Assembly: GCF_003610295.1 (NCBI RefSeq)
Contig: NZ_RAPV01000001.1
Span: forward strand, 4,588,001 to 4,652,000
Origin: Paraburkholderia sp. BL23I1N1
GTDB taxonomy: Bacteria > Pseudomonadota > Gammaproteobacteria > Burkholderiales > Burkholderiaceae
Direction of reading: 5' to 3'
Length of the DNA stretch: 64,000 bases
This document shows, piece by piece, positions 43,555-52,851 of this stretch (positions are counted from its first letter, which is position 1; every line of letters starts with the position of its first letter). The notes under the pieces were generated by a model, which saw nothing but the letters and a program-made list of their open reading frames with translations, did no database searches and was not told the origin of the DNA. The translations under genes and the position numbers were made by a program.

Positions 43555-44040
43555 ATGACTAGTACGATCGAGTTACCCCAGCAGGAAGACCATGTCGTCC
43601 TGCTGGACTCCGTTCCTCATCCGGCAGCCGACGCCGCCGAACCGTTCATTGTCACCAGCAACCGCCGGGTGATTCTGGCTTATCCGATAGCCGAGTCCGA
43701 CTTCGAACGGTTCGGACCATTCGATGCCGACGACGATCCATTTTGCACGGTGCTATTTCCCGACACCGTGTTTCATCGGCTGGGGCCGCCGGGCGATGCC
43801 GATCTCGAGATTCATCCACTCGCGTCGCAAGGGCTCAGCGGGTACTCGGTTCACGAAGTCATGAATTCGTCGCTGGCCGCCGAGATCTCGGCCGTCACTT
43901 CGCCCGGTCCTGCACGGCGCCATTTCGTCATCACGTTTCAGGACTCTACGTTCGAATGCGTGGCGTCGGACTATACGGTGGTCGGCGTGTATGGCGCAGG
44001 TGAGATTGCCTGCCGGGAAGCGTTTTCACTGGTTCGTTAG
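43555..44040 (+). CDS. Hypothetical protein
   Basis: A 161-residue, acidic, soluble protein 22 bp after the H-NS-type gene and so possibly in its operon. Segments such as NRRVILAYPIAESDFERFGPFD and RRHFVITFQDSTFECVASDYTVVG suggest mixed alpha/beta structure with a C-terminal sheet. No family recognised, no signal peptide or membrane segment. Confidence 0.65.
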   Translation: MTSTIELPQQEDHVVLLDSVPHPAADAAEPFIVTSNRRVILAYPIAESDFERFGPFDADDDPFCTVLFPDTVFHRLGPPGDADLEIHPLASQGLSGYSVHEVMNSSLAAEISAVTSPGPARRHFVITFQDSTFECVASDYTVVGVYGAGEIACREAFSLVR

Positions 44041-44504
44041 CGCGTCAGTGTGTCATGCCGTTTCCTTTCAATAACATTTTCCCTGCCAATTTCGAACGTA
44101 TGCTCAGTGAGGTTTTTTAGCTTTTAATTTTGAAATATGTTAAAAATCTTTCCGTCATCCTATATTGACATCAAGTCTTCATGCAGTGAGGGCAGACTGG
44201 CGTCAACGAATGGCGTGCGGCAGCGATTGAAGCAACGCTTTTCAAATTACATATAAATATATTACGAGGCATCGAACGCTCGATTGAAGCGCGCCTGAGT
44301 TCAGGCACGCGCTAGGGAGCGTCGGCAGGTATCACGTCGAGTGGTACATGTTGTCGGTGCAGCAGCGGTCGTCGCGGATCGGACTTGCCGGCGTAAAGGC
44401 AAGTCGCATGGGCCTGATCCCCGGTAGTACGGCCGCAAGGCGTCCGCTAGAGCGGGCGCGGTATCGGTACGCATTTGCGTTGCGCAAGTGCATGCGAATA
44501 CGCC
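44041..44504. promoter_or_regulatory. Promoter and leader region of the rhamnolipid operon
   Basis: The first 220 bp are AT-rich (for example 44110-44170 and 44240-44265), fitting the promoter. The proximal part holds a GCGCG-CCTGA/TCAGG-CGCGC hairpin around 44289-44312, a perfect 8-bp hairpin GACTTGCC/GGCAAGTC (44382-44405) and a small CCGC/GCGG stem (44444-44455). No clear lux-type 20-bp box was found by eye, so quorum control is not supported here. Confidence 0.45.
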
Positions 44505-45476
44505 ATGCCCATCGAAAAACTCCTTGTTCCGCTACCGGCGGGCCTGAAAGTCTACGTTGAACGTCACGTATTCGATCCGGCCTTCGAGAGTGTCATTCTG
44601 ATCAACGGCGCGCTGGCCACCACGGCGTCGTTCGGACAGACAATCAAATACCTCGGCGAACGCTATAACCCGATTTGTTTCGATTTACCTTATGCGGGTC
44701 AATCGAAAGCGCATAACGTGTGCGACTTCGTGCTGACAAAAGACGATGAAGTCGACATTCTGCTGCATCTAATAGGCTTATTCGAGCCGAGCTTCCTGTT
44801 GTCGGTGTCGTGGGGCGGCGTAGCGTCGCTGCTTGCGCTTTCGCGGGCGCGCACCAGCGTGCGGCGCGCGGTGATTGCGTCGTTCTCGCCGCGGCTCAAC
44901 GAGGCGATGACCGCGTACGTGACCGCGGCACGCGACCACATCGCCGCCGGCGAAAATCTGAAGGCCGCGCAGTTGCTCAACGATACCGTTGGCCGGCATC
45001 TGCCGCGCATCATGAAGCTCTACAACTACCGCTACCTCTCTACGCTGCCGCGCGATGAACAGGATCAGGTGGCGTTTCACGTCGACCAGATTCTGGCCCT
45101 TCGTCCGGAAGACTATCTTCACGAGTTTCGCAACATCGATTGCGGATTGAAGTTCCTCAACGGCGAGCTCGACGACTACACCACGCCTGAAGATGCCCGC
45201 TCGCTCAGCACGCATCTGAAGCGCGCCGAGTTTCTTACGATCGAGCAGGCCGGGCATTTCCTCGATCTCGAAGGCCGGCCCGCGCTGCGCCAGGTTCGGA
45301 CGGCGATATTCGATTACTTCGGCGCCGCGCGGGTTCAGGCCACAAGCCGTGCGATCGACGGCTTCGACGCGTTCGCCGTCCGCTCGCCCATCATGCCGCT
45401 GCAGTCACCCGCCATTGCAAACGTCGCGTTGCAAACCACCGCCGATCACTCGTTCCAACAGGCTGAACTACCGTGA
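44505..45476 (+). CDS. rhlA: RhlA: 3-(3-hydroxyalkanoyloxy)alkanoate synthase
   Basis: A 323-residue alpha/beta hydrolase. The catalytic residues fall at Ser102 (SVSWGGVAS), Asp223 (NGELDDY) and His251 (EQAGHFLDLEGRP), the same positions as the Ser-Asp-His triad I recall for Pseudomonas RhlA. It joins two 3-hydroxyacyl chains from ACP or CoA to make the lipid dimer (HAA) of rhamnolipids. The C-terminus is about 25-30 residues longer than Pseudomonas RhlA. The start at 44505 (MPIEKLLVPLP) is set by family alignment. It overlaps the next gene by GTGA. Confidence 0.93.
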   Translation: MPIEKLLVPLPAGLKVYVERHVFDPAFESVILINGALATTASFGQTIKYLGERYNPICFDLPYAGQSKAHNVCDFVLTKDDEVDILLHLIGLFEPSFLLSVSWGGVASLLALSRARTSVRRAVIASFSPRLNEAMTAYVTAARDHIAAGENLKAAQLLNDTVGRHLPRIMKLYNYRYLSTLPRDEQDQVAFHVDQILALRPEDYLHEFRNIDCGLKFLNGELDDYTTPEDARSLSTHLKRAEFLTIEQAGHFLDLEGRPALRQVRTAIFDYFGAARVQATSRAIDGFDAFAVRSPIMPLQSPAIANVALQTTADHSFQQAELP

Positions 45477-46042
45477 ATATCGCTCAGAGCATCGCCATTG
45501 TCGTACCGTGGGCGTTGTGGCTGCTGTATTGGGTCGCGACATCGAAACGCGTCAAGGAGACCGCGCGCAAGGAGGCATCGTTATCGCGGACGTTACAGTC
45601 GATTCCGTTGATTGGCGGTGGCGCGCTGATCGTGCTGCCGGACTTCACCGCAGCCGCGTTGTCCATCGACGCGCATGCGATCGGGCCGCTGCAGCTCGCC
45701 GGCTTCGCTGTGATACTCGCCGGCCTTGCGTTTTCGGTGTGGGCGCGGCTGCATCTCGGCACCAACTGGAGCGTCTCGGTCACGCTGAAGGAAGGGCATG
45801 AACTGGTGCGTAGCGGGCCTTATGGACTGGTTCGTCATCCGATCTATACCGGCTGCCTGCTGGCGCTCCTGGGGGCCGTGCTGATCGGCGCGCAATGGCG
45901 TGGCGTGGCTGGGCTCGTGCTGATTTTCGCGTCGCTGGCGTACAAGGTGCGGGTCGAAGAGTGCTGGCTGACCGGTCATTTTGGCCGTGCCTATTCGCAG
46001 TATCGTCGCGACGTCGCCGCGCTAATCCCCGGTCTTTTCTGA
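45473..46042 (+). CDS. Isoprenylcysteine carboxyl methyltransferase (ICMT/PEMT)-like membrane protein within the rhl operon
   Basis: A 189-residue protein with about five membrane helices (around 5-22, 40-60, 70-92, 122-140, 143-158). It has the SAM-binding motif RHPIYTG (121-127) and the downstream EE-x(n)-F-x3-Y-x2-Y pattern (VEECWLTGHFGRAYSQYRRDV) of ICMT and related methyltransferases. It starts at GTG inside the rhlA stop (GTGA overlap), so translation is coupled to rhlA, and rhlB follows after 9 bp. I recall no such gene inside the described Burkholderia rhl clusters. It may methylate the lipid carboxylate (inference). Confidence 0.85.
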   Translation: MNIAQSIAIVVPWALWLLYWVATSKRVKETARKEASLSRTLQSIPLIGGGALIVLPDFTAAALSIDAHAIGPLQLAGFAVILAGLAFSVWARLHLGTNWSVSVTLKEGHELVRSGPYGLVRHPIYTGCLLALLGAVLIGAQWRGVAGLVLIFASLAYKVRVEECWLTGHFGRAYSQYRRDVAALIPGLF

Positions 46043-46051
46043 GCGATCTGA

Positions 46052-47389
46052 ATGACGAAAGTCATCATCACCGCGATAGGCTCGGCGGGCGACGTGCATC
46101 CCTTGCTCGGTATCGGCGCGGCATTGGCTGCGCGCGGCCACGAGATCGTCTTCTGCACGCATCCGCCATTCGCGGAAGCTGTCTCGCGCCAGGGCTTCAC
46201 ATTCGTACCGATCGGCACCGCCACCGAATATGAAGAGGCGATGGCGAACCCGGCGCTGTGGAACCCGCGGACGTCGTTCCGTACGCTATGGGCGGTGATT
46301 GCGCCGACACTGCGACCGCATTTCGACACGCTGGCCGCGTTGGCCGATAGCGACACCGTGCTGGTCGGCACGTTGTGGGCTTTTTCCGCACGCTTGATGC
46401 AGGAGTTGTACCGCGTGCCGTTCGTGTCGGTGCAGGTATCGCCGTCGACCCTGCTCTCCGCGCATGCACCGCCGATCCACCCTCGGCTGACAATTCCGCG
46501 TGGCTTGCCGCTGGCCGTAAAAACGGCGCTGCTGGGGCTGATCGAGCGACAGGCGCTCGACAAGGTCTGCGGCCCCGCATTGAATGCGTTGCGCGCGGAA
46601 CTGGGTCTCGCAGCGGTGCGGCGCATTTTTGGCGAGTGGCTGCATTCGACCGATGGCGTGCTGTGCCTTTTTCCGGACTGGTTCGCGCAGGCTCAGCCGG
46701 ATTGGCCGGCGCCGCGCTGCCTCGGCGGTTTTCCGCTGTTCAACGACACGAGCGTGCCCGAGTCCGATCCGCAACTCGACGATTTTCTCGCCGCGGGCGA
46801 GCGACCTGTGGTATTCACCGCGGGCTCAACCCTGATCGATCAGGAGCGCTATGCGAATGCCGTGAGCGCGGCGCTGATGGAGGGCGGGTTACGCGGCATT
46901 CTTTTGACGCCGGATGCGCCCCGAATCGAAGCGGCCTCCGCGGCGGATAGGCGTGCAAACGCGCAGGGCGCGCTGCTCAAGCGGCGTTACGTACCGTTGC
47001 AGACGCTCTTGCCGCGCTGCCGGGCGCTGGTGCATCACGGCGGCATCGGCACGGCAGCGCTCGCGTATGCCGCGGGCATTCCACAAGTGTTGACGCCGTT
47101 CGCGCACGATCAGTTCGATAACGCGCAGCGGGTAGTCGAGAGCGGTTGCGGTGTTCGGCTCGACAAGCCGCTGCAACCTCAAGCTCTTGCGCGTGCATTG
47201 AGGCATGTGCTTGGCAGCCCGTCGATCGCGACGCAGTGTGGACGCGTGCAGGACCGGCTCGGCGCGTCTCCGGACGGGTGCAAGACAGCCGCACGCTATA
47301 TCGAGGGTTTCATGCGGACCGGCGTGCAAACGCAAACCGTTGACCACACGTTTTTGCCGGCAATGGCAGGCAGCGGGCACAGCGTATGA
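46052..47389 (+). CDS. rhlB: RhlB: rhamnosyltransferase 1 (GT1 family)
   Basis: A 445-residue glycosyltransferase. The N-terminal GT-B lobe opens KVIITAIGSAGDVHPLLGIGAALAARGH; the C-terminal lobe has FTAGSTLIDQE and the nucleotide-sugar motif ALVHHGGIGTAALAYAAGIPQVLTPFAHDQFDNAQRV (cut here only for description). It transfers rhamnose from dTDP-L-rhamnose to HAA giving mono-rhamnolipid at the inner membrane. It overlaps the next gene by 4 bp (ATGA). Confidence 0.93.
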   Translation: MTKVIITAIGSAGDVHPLLGIGAALAARGHEIVFCTHPPFAEAVSRQGFTFVPIGTATEYEEAMANPALWNPRTSFRTLWAVIAPTLRPHFDTLAALADSDTVLVGTLWAFSARLMQELYRVPFVSVQVSPSTLLSAHAPPIHPRLTIPRGLPLAVKTALLGLIERQALDKVCGPALNALRAELGLAAVRRIFGEWLHSTDGVLCLFPDWFAQAQPDWPAPRCLGGFPLFNDTSVPESDPQLDDFLAAGERPVVFTAGSTLIDQERYANAVSAALMEGGLRGILLTPDAPRIEAASAADRRANAQGALLKRRYVPLQTLLPRCRALVHHGGIGTAALAYAAGIPQVLTPFAHDQFDNAQRVVESGCGVRLDKPLQPQALARALRHVLGSPSIATQCGRVQDRLGASPDGCKTAARYIEGFMRTGVQTQTVDHTFLPAMAGSGHSV

Positions 47390-48999
47390 GCGCCGCTACG
47401 CCGTTGCCGAAGCGCACCACGTCGGCCGACGCGGCGCATGGCGTCGGCTCCGGCGCGGATTCTGCCGGCGAGCACAGCGTACGCCGCATGCGCGGCGCGC
47501 AGCTCGCCTTGCTGACGTTCGCGCTCTCGCTGGCTACTTTCATCGAAGTCCTGGATTCGACGGTCACGAATGTCGCGGTACCGGCTATTTCCGGCGGCCT
47601 CGGGGTGTCCAACAGTCAGGGCACATGGGTGATCAGTTCGTACTCCGTGGCGGCGGCCATCGCCGTTCCGTTGACGGGATGGCTCTCACGCCGGCTCGGC
47701 GAAACGCGACTGTTTCTCGGCGCGGTGATCCTCTTCACGTTGACGTCGCTGCTCTGCGGCGTGGCCGGCGACTTTCACCTTCTGGTGGTGTGCCGCGCCT
47801 TGCAGGGACTCTTTTCCGGGCCGATGGTGCCGCTTTCCCAAACTATCCTGCTGCGTACCTTTCCGCCGGATAAGCGCGTGGTAGCACTCGCGCTGTGGGC
47901 GATGACGGTACTGCTCGCGCCGATTTTCGGCCCGGTGGTCGGCGGCTGGATCATCGACAATTTTTCGTGGCCGTGGATCTTCCTGATCAATCTGCCGATC
48001 GGCATCTTCTCGTTCGCGGTGTGCACGACGCTGCTGCGCCCTGACGCAACCGCGGCCAAGGCGGCGCCGATCGATCTGCCCGGCATTCTCCTGCTGGTGG
48101 TCGGCGTCGGCTCGCTGCAGACGGTGATGGATCTCGGTCACGATCGCGGCTGGTTCGATTCGCCTTTGATCCTGACGCTGGCGATCGTCGCGGGGCTGGC
48201 GATCGTGTCGCTGTTGATCTGGGAGGCGGGCGAAAAGCATCCTGTGATCGATCTGAGCCTGTTCCGCGATCGGACGTTTTCGTTTTGTGTGCTGATCATT
48301 TCGCTCGGCATGATGAGCTTTTCCGTGGTCGGCGTGATTTTTCCGCTCTGGCTGCAGGCTGTGATGGGCTACACCGCGTACCAGGCCGGGCTCGCCACCG
48401 CACCGCTCGGCGTGCTTGCGCTGGTGTTTTCGATTCTGGTCGGCATTTATGCGGCCCGTTTCGACGCGCGTGTGCTCGCGACTTTCGGCTTCCTCGTGTT
48501 TGCGGCCGTGCTGTGGTGGGACGCGCATTTCACGCTGACCGTGACGTTCACGCAGATCATCACACCGGGTCTGATTCAGGGCGTCGGCTTGCCGTGCTTC
48601 TTCATTCCGTTGACCGCGGCAACGCTCTCGCGCGTGTCCGACGACAAGCTCGCCGCGGCCTCCAGCCTGTCGAATTTCTTGCGCACGCTCTCGGCGGCGT
48701 TCGGCACGGCAATGAGTGTCACGCTATGGGATAACCGCGCGCTGTATCACTACGACGTCGTCGCGCAGTCGGTGACGAAATCGTCCGGCAATACGCAGCG
48801 TTTCGTTCAAAGTTTGCATGGCATGGGTATCGACGGCGCACGCGAACTCACGGCCTTGCATCACATCGTCCAGCAACAGGCTTACATGATGGCGACCGGC
48901 GACATGTTCTACATGGCAAGCATCACCTGCCTCGTGCTCGCCGCGATGATGTGGCTCACACGCCCGAAGCGCGGCGCGGCGATGGCATTAGGTCATTAG
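47386..48999 (+). CDS. EmrB/QacA-type MFS efflux transporter (DHA2 family), rhl operon
   Basis: A 537-residue protein with 14 predicted helices. DHA2 motifs are visible: LDSTVTNVAVPAISGGLG, WVISSYSVAAAIAVPLTGWLSRRLGE, RALQGLFSGPMVPLSQ and GWIIDNFSWPWIFLINLPIG. It pairs with the HlyD- and NodT-type genes downstream to form an EmrAB-TolC-like tripartite exporter. Since all are in the rhl operon, rhamnolipid export or resistance is the likely job, as suggested for the Burkholderia thailandensis cluster. Translation is coupled to rhlB. Confidence 0.92.
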   Translation: MSAATPLPKRTTSADAAHGVGSGADSAGEHSVRRMRGAQLALLTFALSLATFIEVLDSTVTNVAVPAISGGLGVSNSQGTWVISSYSVAAAIAVPLTGWLSRRLGETRLFLGAVILFTLTSLLCGVAGDFHLLVVCRALQGLFSGPMVPLSQTILLRTFPPDKRVVALALWAMTVLLAPIFGPVVGGWIIDNFSWPWIFLINLPIGIFSFAVCTTLLRPDATAAKAAPIDLPGILLLVVGVGSLQTVMDLGHDRGWFDSPLILTLAIVAGLAIVSLLIWEAGEKHPVIDLSLFRDRTFSFCVLIISLGMMSFSVVGVIFPLWLQAVMGYTAYQAGLATAPLGVLALVFSILVGIYAARFDARVLATFGFLVFAAVLWWDAHFTLTVTFTQIITPGLIQGVGLPCFFIPLTAATLSRVSDDKLAAASSLSNFLRTLSAAFGTAMSVTLWDNRALYHYDVVAQSVTKSSGNTQRFVQSLHGMGIDGARELTALHHIVQQQAYMMATGDMFYMASITCLVLAAMMWLTRPKRGAAMALGH

Positions 49000-49017
49000 G
49001 TCACTGAGGAACTTCCA

Positions 49018-50040
49018 ATGACGATCCTGGGCGCATTGATCATCCTGTTTCATCCGAGTGAAGCGCAGCTAGCGCGCGCGGAGGCGATGCGCGCGGTCTG
49101 TGATCGCTTGCTGGTGGTCGACAACTCGCCGTTGCCGGATGCGCGCGCCGCGATGATGCTGGGGGAGGCGGGCGTGACGTTGCTCCATCACGGTAATCGC
49201 AATGGCATTGCCGGCGCTTTCAATTGCGGTTTGAGCGCGCTCTTCGACTCAGACGTGGATGCGGTCGCGCTCTTCGACCAGGACTCCGAGGCGCCAGTCG
49301 ACTACTTCGCGGTGATGCGCGAGCGCTGCGCGTCGATGAGCGGCCGGGCGTTTCTGGCCGGCCCGCGTATCTTCGATGAAAACGATCAACGCTTCCTGCC
49401 CGAACTTGCGACGAGTGGTATGGCGGTCGAACGACTCTCTATCCACGCCGACGCAGCGCTGCAGCGCTGCGCTTTTCTGATTTCGTCCGGCTGTGTCATT
49501 TCGCGCGAGGCGTTCGCGCGGCTCGGCCGCTTCGACGAAGCGCTGTTTATCGACCACGTCGATACCGAGTACTGCTTGCGCGCGCTGCTGCGCAATGTGC
49601 CCGTGTATGTCGTGCCGTCGCTCGTCCTGTTGCATCGGATCGGCTCGCGGCGCCGTCACAAACTGGGTTCTTTGGAATTGACGACCATGAATCACCCCGG
49701 TTTCCGCCGCTACTACAGCGCGCGAAACGCGATGCAGCTGGCACTGCAATACGGGCTACGGTTGCCGGTGGCGATTGTGCCGAACGTGCTGACGCTCTGG
49801 CAAATCGTGCAGATCGTGCTGCTGGAAAAAGACAAACTGGCGAAGCTCAAAGCAATCGCGCTGGGACTTTTCGATGGGTTCTTCGGGCGAATGGGGCCGC
49901 TCGAACGCACACGCCCACGACTCGCGGCCAAAGTAGCCAGAACTGCCAATGCGGCATATGCGGCTGATCCGGCCATGCCTGGCGAGATAAATACGCCGGT
50001 GGCTGGCGAGCGCGCAATGCCTGGTACCTGGAATTCATGA
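49018..50040 (+). CDS. rhlC: RhlC: rhamnosyltransferase 2 (GT2 family)
   Basis: A 340-residue glycosyltransferase with a GT-A fold: GALIILFHPSEAQ, the nucleotide-binding/metal motif ALFDQDSEAP (D-x-D-like), and RNGIAGAFNCGL. It adds the second rhamnose to mono-rhamnolipid. A C-terminal amphipathic segment (about 240-270) may hold it to the membrane. It lies 18 bp after the MFS gene with a GAGGAA site and overlaps the next gene by 4 bp. Confidence 0.92.
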   Translation: MTILGALIILFHPSEAQLARAEAMRAVCDRLLVVDNSPLPDARAAMMLGEAGVTLLHHGNRNGIAGAFNCGLSALFDSDVDAVALFDQDSEAPVDYFAVMRERCASMSGRAFLAGPRIFDENDQRFLPELATSGMAVERLSIHADAALQRCAFLISSGCVISREAFARLGRFDEALFIDHVDTEYCLRALLRNVPVYVVPSLVLLHRIGSRRRHKLGSLELTTMNHPGFRRYYSARNAMQLALQYGLRLPVAIVPNVLTLWQIVQIVLLEKDKLAKLKAIALGLFDGFFGRMGPLERTRPRLAAKVARTANAAYAADPAMPGEINTPVAGERAMPGTWNS

Positions 50041-51581
50041 GGCAGCCTATGCAATTTCCCATGCCACGCGCCTGGCCGTTGCTGCTGATTGCCGCCGCGC
50101 TGACGGGTTGCGTGAGCGATTCGGGTCTGCACGCGAACGTCAAGCCGCTCAAGCCATCCGCCGATGTGCTTGCGCAGACCATCGGGCCAGGCGCGAACGG
50201 CGCATGGCCTGCGCCCGACTGGGTCAAGCGCTATCACGATCCGCAGCTGGATGAATTGACCGCCGAAGCGTTGCAGAACAATCCCGACCTGCAGATCGCC
50301 AAGGCGAGAGTGGGCGCCGCGCAGGCGCAACTTGAACAATTTGCTTCGCTCACCGGCCTCACCGGCACGGCGGGCGCGACGGTGAGCAAGGCCCGGTTGC
50401 CGCAGCCGAAAGACGCGGCTAACGTGTCCGTCGGCGGTCAGCAGATTCCCGTGCAGTTGTTCAACGATCCGGAAGTCTCGCCGGCCGCGGTGTTCGCCGG
50501 TTTGAGCTACCAGCTCGACCTGTGGGGCAAGAATGCCGCGCTGACCGGCAGCCTGCTGTCCACGCGCGACGCGGCACGAATCGATGCGGAGCAGGCGCGG
50601 CTCACGTTGACGGTCGCGCTCGTGACGCTTTACTGTGAACTCGACGGCGCTTTCGCGATGCAGGACATTCTGCTGCAAAAGCAACAGGCCGCGGATAACG
50701 TCGATACCGTGTTGCGCGAACGTGGCGCGCGCGGCATCGATAACGCGTATGACTCAGCCGACGCCGCGCTCAAGCGGAGCCGGCTCGCTTCACAGCATGC
50801 GCTCAACGACGAGCGCATCACACTGACCGAATTGCAGATCGGCGTGCTGACAGGGCGCGGAGCGGAGCGGGGTCTGTCGTTGCATCGTCCGCAACTGGCT
50901 GCGGCGGCCGACGCACCGATGCCCGCGCAACTGCCGGTCGACCTGCTGGGCCGTCGGCCCGACATCGTGGCGGCGCGTTTGCGGGCCGAAGCCGCGCTCG
51001 CCAACATCGACGCCACGCGGGCGCAGTTCTATCCCGACGTGAACCTGGTGGCCTTTGCCGGGCTAACCGCATTGACGCCTGCCGCGCTGTTCTCGCGTGC
51101 GGCGCTGACCGGTTCGGTGGGGCCGGCGATCTCCTTGCCGATCTTCGACCGGACCCGGTTGCATGCACAACTCGGCGGCGACTACGCCAATGTCGACGCC
51201 GCGATCGGCCTTTACAACAAGACCGTCGACGAGGCACTCGGCGAGGTCGCGCGCCAGCTGACTTCGCTGCGTACGGTCGATACGCTCACTGTTGAACAGA
51301 CTCGCGCAGTCGAAGCGGCCTCGCGCATCGTGGCGATCGCCGAAGAGCGGCATCGTCGCGGGATCGGCATGCAGAAGGACGTGACGCTCGCCGACCTGTC
51401 TTTGCTCGACGAACGCGCGCAGCAGATCGATTTGCAGGGCCGCCGCAGAATGCTGCAGGTCTCGCTGGTCGGCGCGCTCGGCGGTGGCTTCGACGTACGC
51501 AAGGTGGCCGGCGCGCCGATCTCTCATTATCAGCCGACCTTTTCCTCTCACGCACGCATCACGGATACGCACTTCGACTGA
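50037..51581 (+). CDS. NodT/OprM-family outer-membrane efflux lipoprotein, rhl operon
   Basis: A 514-residue TolC-like factor with a lipoprotein signal (AWPLLLIAAALTGC, Cys near residue 25) and two OEP repeats (LTAEALQNNPDLQIAKARVGAA and VDEALGEVARQLTSLRT). The RPDIVAARLRAEAALANIDATRAQFYPDVNL block (R-x-D-I-x-A-A) is characteristic. It forms the outer-membrane channel of the tripartite pump. The start codon overlaps the rhlC stop and the stop abuts the HlyD start. Confidence 0.92.
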   Translation: MRQPMQFPMPRAWPLLLIAAALTGCVSDSGLHANVKPLKPSADVLAQTIGPGANGAWPAPDWVKRYHDPQLDELTAEALQNNPDLQIAKARVGAAQAQLEQFASLTGLTGTAGATVSKARLPQPKDAANVSVGGQQIPVQLFNDPEVSPAAVFAGLSYQLDLWGKNAALTGSLLSTRDAARIDAEQARLTLTVALVTLYCELDGAFAMQDILLQKQQAADNVDTVLRERGARGIDNAYDSADAALKRSRLASQHALNDERITLTELQIGVLTGRGAERGLSLHRPQLAAAADAPMPAQLPVDLLGRRPDIVAARLRAEAALANIDATRAQFYPDVNLVAFAGLTALTPAALFSRAALTGSVGPAISLPIFDRTRLHAQLGGDYANVDAAIGLYNKTVDEALGEVARQLTSLRTVDTLTVEQTRAVEAASRIVAIAEERHRRGIGMQKDVTLADLSLLDERAQQIDLQGRRRMLQVSLVGALGGGFDVRKVAGAPISHYQPTFSSHARITDTHFD

Positions 51582-52820
51582 ATGCACAACGATAAACAGG
51601 CACAGCATGCAGCCGGCTGGACCCAGGGGCTGGCAAACCCGGCGGACCCCGCAGGCATAGCGAGCGACGCGCACGATTCGAAGCGGGCGGCGCGGCGGCG
51701 CCGTTTTGCCGTTTTCTTCGGCGTGGTGGCGCTCGGCGGCGTGGCGTGGCTGACGTATTGGGGTTTGAGCGCGCGCTTCTATGAAGAGACCGATGACGCC
51801 TACGTGGCGGGCAACATCGTGCAGATCGCCGCGCAGATACCCGGCACGGTCACCGATATTCTGGTGGACAACACACGGCAGGTGCGTGCGGGCCAGCCGC
51901 TTGTCAAACTCGACGACGCCGAAGCGGCCGCCGCGTTCGCGCAGGCGAAAGCGCAACTGACGCTCGCCGTGCGACAGGTGGCGAACGCGACGATCTCGCG
52001 CAAGCTCTACGTGCAATCCATCGACGCGCGCCGCGCCGAACTCGCCTTGGCGCAGCGTGCGCTGGCGGCGCGCGATCATGCGTCGGTGGAGGTCGTGTCG
52101 CCGGAGGAATTGGCGCGCGCCCGCGAAACCGTGGCCGTGGCGCAAGCGAATCTCGCCTCGGCGCAAGTCCAGCTCGATGCTGCCCGCGCGCTCGGCGGAA
52201 AATTTCCGGTCGAAGCGAGCCCGGCGGTTCTGCAAGCCGCGGCGCAATTACGGCTCGCTTATCGGAATCTGCAGCGCACCACGGTCGTGTCTCCTATCGA
52301 CGGCACGGTTGGACAGCGTTCGGTGCAGATCGGCCAGCAGGTCGGGCCGGGGCTCGCCCTCATGTCGATCATTCCGCTTGAGCGCCTGTGGGTCGAGGCG
52401 AACTTCAAGGAAGGCCAGATTCGCAGCATGCGCGTGGGTCAGCCGGTGCGCATCGTGTCGGATGTGTACGGCTCGCAGGTCGTGTATCAAGGCCGCGTTG
52501 AGGGCTTCTCGGCAGGCACGGGCAGTGCGTTTTCGATGCTGCCCTCGCAGAACGCGGCCGGTAACTGGATCAAGGTCGTGCAGCGCGTGCCGATCGTGAT
52601 TTCGCTCGACCCGGCCGAACTCGCGGCGCATCCGTTGCGGCTTGGCCTCTCGATGCAGGTGTCGGTGGATACGCATCTGAGGAGCGGCCACCTGATCGAC
52701 AACGATACGGCGGCGGCCACACAAAGCACTCGTGTTCACGATAACGTCTCGCGCGACGCCGATACGCTGATCGGTCAAATCATTCGGGACAACAGTGATC
52801 GCGGCGGTGCCACGGATTAA
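51582..52820 (+). CDS. HlyD/EmrA-type periplasmic adaptor, rhl operon
   Basis: A 412-residue membrane-fusion protein with a single N-terminal helix (about 40-62), the biotinyl-lipoyl half-motifs (ETDDAYVAGNIVQIAAQIPGTV and VVSPIDGTVGQRSVQIGQQVG), a long coiled-coil hairpin between them, and a beta-barrel (LWVEANFKEGQIRSMRVGQPVRI). It links the MFS pump to the NodT channel. It starts directly at the stop of the NodT gene and ends the seven-gene rhl operon. Confidence 0.93.
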   Translation: MHNDKQAQHAAGWTQGLANPADPAGIASDAHDSKRAARRRRFAVFFGVVALGGVAWLTYWGLSARFYEETDDAYVAGNIVQIAAQIPGTVTDILVDNTRQVRAGQPLVKLDDAEAAAAFAQAKAQLTLAVRQVANATISRKLYVQSIDARRAELALAQRALAARDHASVEVVSPEELARARETVAVAQANLASAQVQLDAARALGGKFPVEASPAVLQAAAQLRLAYRNLQRTTVVSPIDGTVGQRSVQIGQQVGPGLALMSIIPLERLWVEANFKEGQIRSMRVGQPVRIVSDVYGSQVVYQGRVEGFSAGTGSAFSMLPSQNAAGNWIKVVQRVPIVISLDPAELAAHPLRLGLSMQVSVDTHLRSGHLIDNDTAAATQSTRVHDNVSRDADTLIGQIIRDNSDRGGATD

Positions 52821-52851
52821 ATTGGCGTTCTGCGCCACTGAGACGCCGTGG

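Noticed and set aside
44041..44504. Quorum-sensing lux box upstream of rhlA
   Set aside because: No convincing 18-20-bp palindrome of that type was found by eye.
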